From VXOI01 sp965261945 (GTDB taxonomy: Bacteria; Chloroflexota; Dehalococcoidia; Lucifugimonadales; UBA3495): a DNA stretch of 64,000 nucleotides. The stretch lies in the NCBI GenBank assembly GCA_965261945.1, contig CBDHEF010000002.1:2790001-2854000 (forward strand), given 5' to 3'. Below, piece by piece: positions 60,071-64,000 of the stretch. Position numbers and translations under genes: made by a program. Position 1 is the first letter of the stretch. Every line of letters begins with the position of its first letter. The notes beneath the pieces were generated by a model that had not been told where the DNA came from, ran no database searches, and saw only the letters and a list, made by a program, of their open reading frames with translations.

Positions 60071-61153
60071 ATGCACATCGGACTGGTGATGGAATGCGAC
60101 TACCGCTTTGGAGATACTGAACAGGCCGCCTTCGACGAGGCTTTCGGCATGGCCGAGGCGGCCGAGATGGGCGGGCTGGACGGCGTCTGGTTGGCGGAGC
60201 GGCACTTCGCCGCGCCCCGCAGTCCGCTGGACACCGGCGGCGCCGGCATCCCCTCGGTGGTGTCCGCGCCGCTGATTATCTCGTCGGCCATCGTGGCCCG
60301 CCACGAGCGGCTGCGGGTGGGTGTGGCGGTGAACGTGCTGCCACTGGCGCATCCCATCCGGGTGGCCGAAGAAGTGGCGACGCTGGACCACATCAGCCGG
60401 GGCCGGGTCGAGTTCGGCGTGGGCCGCAGCGGTTTCGCCCGGGCCTACGAGGGTTACGGCATATCCTACGCCGAGAGCCGCGAGCGCTTCCAGGAATCCC
60501 TGGAGGTGATATTGAAGGCGTGGACCAGCGAGCGGTTCTCCTACGAGGGCAAGCACTTCCAGTTCAACGATGTCTGCGTTATCCCCAAGCCCTACCAGAA
60601 GCCCCATCCGCCGTTGCGCATCGCCGCCACCACCAAGGAAACCTTCCCGCAGGTGGGCCGGGCCGGGATTCCCGTCTTCGTCGGGCTGCGCGGCATGGAC
60701 CGCCCCGGGCTGGCCGACAGCCTGAACCAGTACCGAGCCGCGTGGAAGGAGGCCGGGCACCCCGGCGACGCCAGCGTATTCCTGCGCCTCCCGGTCTACG
60801 TGGGCGAGACCGAAGAGCAGGCCCACGCCGACGCCGAGGAATCCACCATGCGGGCCTACCGCCGGCTGGCCCAGAGCTTCCTGAACAGCGCCACCGTGGC
60901 CGGGGCGACGCCCGACGAGGAGCGCGTCGAGCGGGGCCAGCGGCTCTCCGCCATCACCTACGAGGACCTGCTGCGCGACCGTCTGGCCTACGGCAACCCG
61001 GACAGCGTGACCCGCCTGCTGCGCGAGATCAGCGACGAGCTGAAACTGGACGGCGTGGTCGCCGAGGTAAACGTAGGCGGCGGGATACCCAGGGACAAGG
61101 TTCTGGCATCCGTCCAGCGCTTCGCCAGCGAAGTCGCCCCGGCCCTGCGCTAG
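60071..61153 (+). CDS. Luciferase-like flavin-dependent monooxygenase
   Basis: A 360-residue protein; GGAGG lies 5 nt before the ATG. GLVMECDYRFGDTEQAAFDE, GGLDGVWLAERHFAAP, RVGVAVNVLPLAHPIRVAEE, LDHISRGRVEFGVGRSGFAR and EVILKAWTSERFSYEGKHF are the family's TIM-barrel strands. LPLAHP and LDHISxGR mark group II (F420/FMN) enzymes like alkanal monooxygenases. It is about 45% identical by eye to the gene at 61759 (QKPHPPLRIAATTKETFP against QKPHPPIRIGVTSAETFP), and the two are tandem, with a small coiled-coil gene between. Substrate unknown. Confidence 0.94.
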   Translation: MHIGLVMECDYRFGDTEQAAFDEAFGMAEAAEMGGLDGVWLAERHFAAPRSPLDTGGAGIPSVVSAPLIISSAIVARHERLRVGVAVNVLPLAHPIRVAEEVATLDHISRGRVEFGVGRSGFARAYEGYGISYAESRERFQESLEVILKAWTSERFSYEGKHFQFNDVCVIPKPYQKPHPPLRIAATTKETFPQVGRAGIPVFVGLRGMDRPGLADSLNQYRAAWKEAGHPGDASVFLRLPVYVGETEEQAHADAEESTMRAYRRLAQSFLNSATVAGATPDEERVERGQRLSAITYEDLLRDRLAYGNPDSVTRLLREISDELKLDGVVAEVNVGGGIPRDKVLASVQRFASEVAPALR

Positions 61154-61198
61154 GCCAGTCCTGTAACCGCAGAGCGCACAGCAGGGTCTTTTAGTTGT

Positions 61199-61250
61199 TC
61201 CCTCTCCCCCTGGGAGAGGGTTAGGGTGGGGGCGTCAGGGCGAGGGCGTC
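61199..61250. repeat. Dispersed palindromic repeat, family B
   Basis: tccctctccccctgggagag followed by ggttagggtgggggcgtcag and a second gcgagggcgtc. It lies between the tandem monooxygenase gene and the coiled-coil gene. Confidence 0.88.
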
Positions 61251-61282
61251 TCCCCGCAACAGAAAACGAGGAAGGCATCAAA

Positions 61283-61567
61283 ATGGAAGAACGCATAGAC
61301 CGCCTGGAACGTCTGATAGAAGCGTCAGTCCGGCTGTCCGAAACATTGCAGCGGAATCAGGACCAAATGCTGGAGAACCAGCGCCGCAACGAAGAAAACC
61401 GGCAAGAGAACCAGCGGCGCAACGAAGAAAACCAGCGGCGTAACGAGGAGAGCTATCGGCTCATCGAAGAGAGCCAGTTGGAAGCGTGGGACTTGTTGCA
61501 ACAACTGATCCAAGCCGTAGCGGTGATGCAGGCGGATATCGTCCGCATAGACGAAACCCACGCCTGA
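61283..61567 (+). CDS. Small coiled-coil protein with QRRNEEN heptads
   Basis: A 94-residue protein with GAGGAAGG upstream of the ATG. A helical N-terminus (MEERIDRLERLIEASVRLSE) leads into a coil with the heptad QRRNEEN repeated from about residue 33 to 58, followed by a further helix (EAWDLLQQLIQAVAVMQADI). No membrane segment. It is in the class of small heptad-repeat genes seen at 2625, 10017, 16385 and 50762, and lies between two related monooxygenase genes. Function unknown. Confidence 0.65.
   Translation: MEERIDRLERLIEASVRLSETLQRNQDQMLENQRRNEENRQENQRRNEENQRRNEESYRLIEESQLEAWDLLQQLIQAVAVMQADIVRIDETHA
61377..61450 (+). repeat. In-frame repeat of about 21 bp
   Basis: Units of the type aaccagcggcgcaacgaaga occur three times with few changes, encoding the QRRNEEN heptads. 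Confidence 0.75.
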
Positions 61568-61593
61568 CAAAAAATTCCCCTCCTCCGCTCAAA

Positions 61594-61620
61594 TTCCCTC
61601 TCCCTCCGGGGGAGGGAACA
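61594..61620. repeat. Family B repeat, short form
   Basis: ttccctctccctccggggga followed by gggaac, between the coiled-coil gene and the second monooxygenase gene. Confidence 0.75.
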
Positions 61621-61758
61621 ATCGAAAGGCCCTGCCGCCCAATCGCCCGGCGGCATCCCGAACCGTCCCGAATCTGCTATATTCTGTGCCTACCGGAGCG
61701 CCTTGGAACATATCTCGCCCGGACGCTTGGCGGCCTTGCGCGGGCGACAGGAGGCAAT

Positions 61759-62802
61759 ATGCACACAGGACTGTTTCTGGAGTTCCCGGCCCTGGACGAC
61801 GTCACCGACCAGCAGGCCTTTCAGCAGGGGTTCCGGGTTGCGGAGGAGGCCGAGCGGCTGGGAGTGGAGTCTGTGTGGCTGGCCGAGTATCACTTCATCC
61901 CCTTCAGCGTCTTGTCGTCTCCCGTCATGGTGGCCACGGCCATCGCCAGCCGCACCGAGCGCATCCGCATCGGGCTGGGGGTGCTGTTGCTGCCGCTGGG
62001 GAACCCGGTGCGCATCGCCGAGGAGATTGCCACCCTGGACCACATCTGCCAGGGACGGCTGGACTTCGGCATCGGGCGAGGCACCTTCCCGGAGCATCAC
62101 GACGCCTTCCTGTCCCCCTATCCCGAGAGCAGGGGGCGGTTCGAGGAATACCTGGAAATCATCCTCAAGGCGTGGACCACCGAGCAGTTCTCCTTCGAGG
62201 GCGAGCATTACCGCTGCCACGACCTCGCGGTGCGGCCCAAGCCCTACCAGAAGCCTCACCCGCCGATACGGATAGGCGTGACCTCGGCTGAGACCTTCCC
62301 CATCATCGGGCGGATGGGATACCCGCTGTTCGTCAACCCTTCGCGGGTCTTCGCCCTCTCCGACCTCGCCGAGCACGTCGGCGCCTACCAGAAGGCGTGG
62401 AAGGATGCGGGCCATCCCGGCGAGGGCAGCGTGGGCATTCGCCTGCCGGTGTACCTGGCGGAAACCGAGGAGCAGGCATACGAGGAGCCGAAGGAAAGTA
62501 CGCTGACCTCGATGCAGGGCATCGGGCAGCGGGTGGCGGCCAGCGCGACCCGCGAAGGCACCACCGGCAACTGGCAGGCCGAGTCCGACCGCATCCTCGG
62601 CATGAACTACGACGAATGGCTGCGCGACAAGGTGGTATTCGGCGCCCCGGAGTCCGTGCTGGACCGGCTGCTCCAGCTGACGGAGGAACTGCAACTGTCC
62701 CACATCGTCTTCGAGCACAACCTGGGCCGCCGGATACCCCACGACCTGCAAATGAAGTCGGTGCGCCTGCTGATGGACAAGGTCGTCCCCCACCTGCCCT
62801 GA
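61759..62802 (+). CDS. Luciferase-like flavin-dependent monooxygenase, tandem paralogue
   Basis: A 347-residue protein; AGGAGG lies just before the ATG. GLFLEFPALDDVTDQQAFQQ, GVESVWLAEYHFIPFSVLSS, RIGLGVLLLPLGNPVRIAEE, LDHICQGRLDFGIGRGTFPE and EIILKAWTTEQFSFEGEHYR correspond strand by strand to the gene at 60071. The conserved LPLGNP and LDHxxxGR mark it as the same group. Upstream in-frame sequence is repeat-derived and is not counted. It probably uses FMNH2 or F420 to oxidise an organic substrate, but substrate evidence is absent. Confidence 0.94.
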   Translation: MHTGLFLEFPALDDVTDQQAFQQGFRVAEEAERLGVESVWLAEYHFIPFSVLSSPVMVATAIASRTERIRIGLGVLLLPLGNPVRIAEEIATLDHICQGRLDFGIGRGTFPEHHDAFLSPYPESRGRFEEYLEIILKAWTTEQFSFEGEHYRCHDLAVRPKPYQKPHPPIRIGVTSAETFPIIGRMGYPLFVNPSRVFALSDLAEHVGAYQKAWKDAGHPGEGSVGIRLPVYLAETEEQAYEEPKESTLTSMQGIGQRVAASATREGTTGNWQAESDRILGMNYDEWLRDKVVFGAPESVLDRLLQLTEELQLSHIVFEHNLGRRIPHDLQMKSVRLLMDKVVPHLP

Positions 62803-62856
62803 CGGACAGGGCCTATCCCTAAATGCGCAGGCCCCTTTGATTTTCGGCCAGAAATT

Positions 62857-62900
62857 CCCGCTCCCTTCGGGAGCGGGTTGGGGTGAGGGCGTCCCTGTTG
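62857..62900. repeat. Dispersed repeat, family B
   Basis: cccgctcccttcgggagcgg followed by gttggggtgagggcg. The strong inverted pair could also act as a terminator hairpin after the monooxygenase gene. Confidence 0.8.
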
Positions 62901-62977
62901 GTGCGGCGGCGCCTGAGCCGATCCCGCCCTCTTCCCCCATGCGCTAATATGAGAGCAGCACATTGCGCGGGGGATGA

Positions 62978-64000
62978 ATGACCAGCACACCGGACAGCCC
63001 GGAAGAAGGACGGGAAACGCAGAGCAGGGAATCGCAGGACGAGTCCCTGCATTCGAGGTCCGCGGCGCCGCGATGGGCCCGGCCCGACGGGTCGCCGGCG
63101 GGCCGGATGGGATGGCGCGGCTGGCGCACCTTACTGCGCCGCCGGATGGCCTGGCCGGTGGTGGTCATCATCGTTCTGTTCGCCGTCTGGTCCAACTACC
63201 CGTTCATCCCCAACCCGTGGGTGGCGCTGTTCGGGCAACCGGACGGTGGCGCCACCGCCGCTTCCTCTCCGTCGCGCTGGGCAATGTACGGAGCCAACGC
63301 CCGGCTGACCAACTTCATCCCGGAAGCCACAACGCCCCAGGGAATCGTCGCCTACTCCGTCGAGGTGGACGGCGGCGTGCGCTCCGCTCCGGCGGTGGCC
63401 GACGGCGTGGTGTACATCGGCGGGCAGTCCCGGATTGCGGCATACGATGCCGAGACCGGCGAAATGATTTGGGAGCAGCAAGTCAACGGCCCGGCCCACG
63501 GCGCCCCGACGGTTGCCGGAGGCCGGGTTTACCTGGGAATGTTGGGTAAGCAGGTGCTGGCCCTGGATCCCGGCTCTGGAAGAATTGTCTGGGAATACAA
63601 GGGAGACTCGCCATTTCCCGGTACGGTGACCGTCCATGACGGCATCGTGTATGCCCCTTCACGCGGCGGCTATGTGGAGGCGCTGGACGCCGAATCGGGC
63701 GATTCGCTGTGGAGAGTGGACGCCGGCGATCCGGTGGTTTCTCCGGTGGCCGTTGCCGACGGCAAGATATTCGCCGCCTCCACCGCCGGACTGCTGTATA
63801 TCCGGCACTCGAGGACGGGCGATAAGCGCACCCGCATCCGCACCGGCGGCGCGTTGGTGTCGCCCCCGGTGGTGGACGGCGAGCAGGTCTACCTGCTGTC
63901 GGGGGGCGATTTTTTTGCCTTCGACACCACCATCCGGGAAATGCCGGGCCGCTATCCGGCGGAGCTCATCTGGGCCCAACTGTGGCTGTGGCGGTTCCCC
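62978..64000 (+). CDS. PQQ-like beta-propeller membrane protein, 3' end outside the window
   Basis: At least 341 codons, open to the window's end. ATG at 62978 follows GGGGGATGA (an alternative ATG at 62974 is in another frame and short). About 55 polar cytoplasmic residues precede one membrane helix (MAWPVVVIIVLFAVW, about residues 58-72). Outside are repeated blades of the PQQ/BamB type: VADGVVYIGGQSRIAAYDAE, VAGGRVYLGMLGKQVLALDP, VHDGIVYAPSRGGYVEALDA and VADGKIFAASTAGLLYIRHS. They are typical of PQQ-binding repeats, but a cofactor need not be bound; it could be an outer-membrane assembly-like scaffold. Partners are not visible. Confidence 0.88.
   Translation, partial: MTSTPDSPEEGRETQSRESQDESLHSRSAAPRWARPDGSPAGRMGWRGWRTLLRRRMAWPVVVIIVLFAVWSNYPFIPNPWVALFGQPDGGATAASSPSRWAMYGANARLTNFIPEATTPQGIVAYSVEVDGGVRSAPAVADGVVYIGGQSRIAAYDAETGEMIWEQQVNGPAHGAPTVAGGRVYLGMLGKQVLALDPGSGRIVWEYKGDSPFPGTVTVHDGIVYAPSRGGYVEALDAESGDSLWRVDAGDPVVSPVAVADGKIFAASTAGLLYIRHSRTGDKRTRIRTGGALVSPPVVDGEQVYLLSGGDFFAFDTTIREMPGRYPAELIWAQLWLWRFP

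Noticed and set aside
61486..61758. N-terminal extension of the second monooxygenase
   Set aside because: It is out of frame with the coiled-coil gene, partly reads a family B repeat and lacks conservation with the paralogue.
1..64000. tRNA, rRNA, known riboswitch, prophage or IS transposase genes
   Set aside because: None was recognised by reading both strands; short or divergent RNA genes could still be missed without a covariance-model search.

Overview
The window is GC-rich (about 62-65% by eye), densely coded bacterial DNA. It carries an aerobic caa3-type cytochrome oxidase, three luciferase-like flavin monooxygenases, a molybdenum hydroxylase of the CO/xanthine dehydrogenase type, MaoC dehydratases, an Uma2 nuclease, GTG/TTG starts and very many short intergenic palindromic repeats. 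Together these suggest an uncultured aerobic Chloroflexota (SAR202/Dehalococcoidia-like). This is inference from gene content; no rRNA, tRNA or ribosomal protein gene is present to test it.

Layout. 1-6.1 kb: end of an unknown gene, a MaoC dehydratase pair, an isochorismatase-fold protein lacking the usual Cys, and a class V aminotransferase. 6.1-8.6 kb: a glycine-rich mini-ORF, a DUF1015 gene carrying a palindromic repeat inside its reading frame, and a toxin-antitoxin-like pair. 8.7-11.2 kb: argJ and argB around a small coiled-coil gene. 11.4-13.8 kb: an AT-rich island with a restriction/modification-like pair. 14.1-16.8 kb: an esterase, DUF952, a kinase-fold protein and a coiled-coil membrane protein. 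17-21.8 kb: ctaC-ctaD-ctaE plus a subunit IV-cytochrome c fusion. 22-31.3 kb: catabolic and transport genes, including gamma-glutamyltransferase with an M20 peptidase and an orphan amino-acid ABC ATPase. 31.5-34.9 kb: pncC, tandem small paralogues, tlyA and an enoyl-CoA hydratase. 34.9-44.7 kb: a molybdenum hydroxylase operon split by a DUF262-HNH gene and toxin-antitoxin-like modules. 45-49.6 kb: three translationally coupled thioredoxin-fold lipoproteins. 49.7-55.7 kb: a MoxR/DUF58/transglutaminase cluster and ogt. 55.7-64 kb: a second copy of the toxin-antitoxin-like module, hydrolases, a PAS-LuxR regulator, pcm, two luciferase-like oxidoreductases and the start of a PQQ-propeller membrane protein.

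Most interesting: two paralogous toxin-like genes (35.5-35.8 kb and 55.7-56.1 kb) are each split into two frames by a perfect short tandem duplication, 13 bp in one and 14 bp in the other. Removing one copy by hand restores two proteins that align end to end. Similar perfect 11-22 bp tandem duplications occur at several other places, so the genome seems prone to micro-duplication, and these loci may be reversible on/off switches. Other points are repeat elements inserted in frame in two enzyme genes, small coiled-coil genes carrying 21-bp minisatellites, and two enzymes whose catalytic Cys is replaced.
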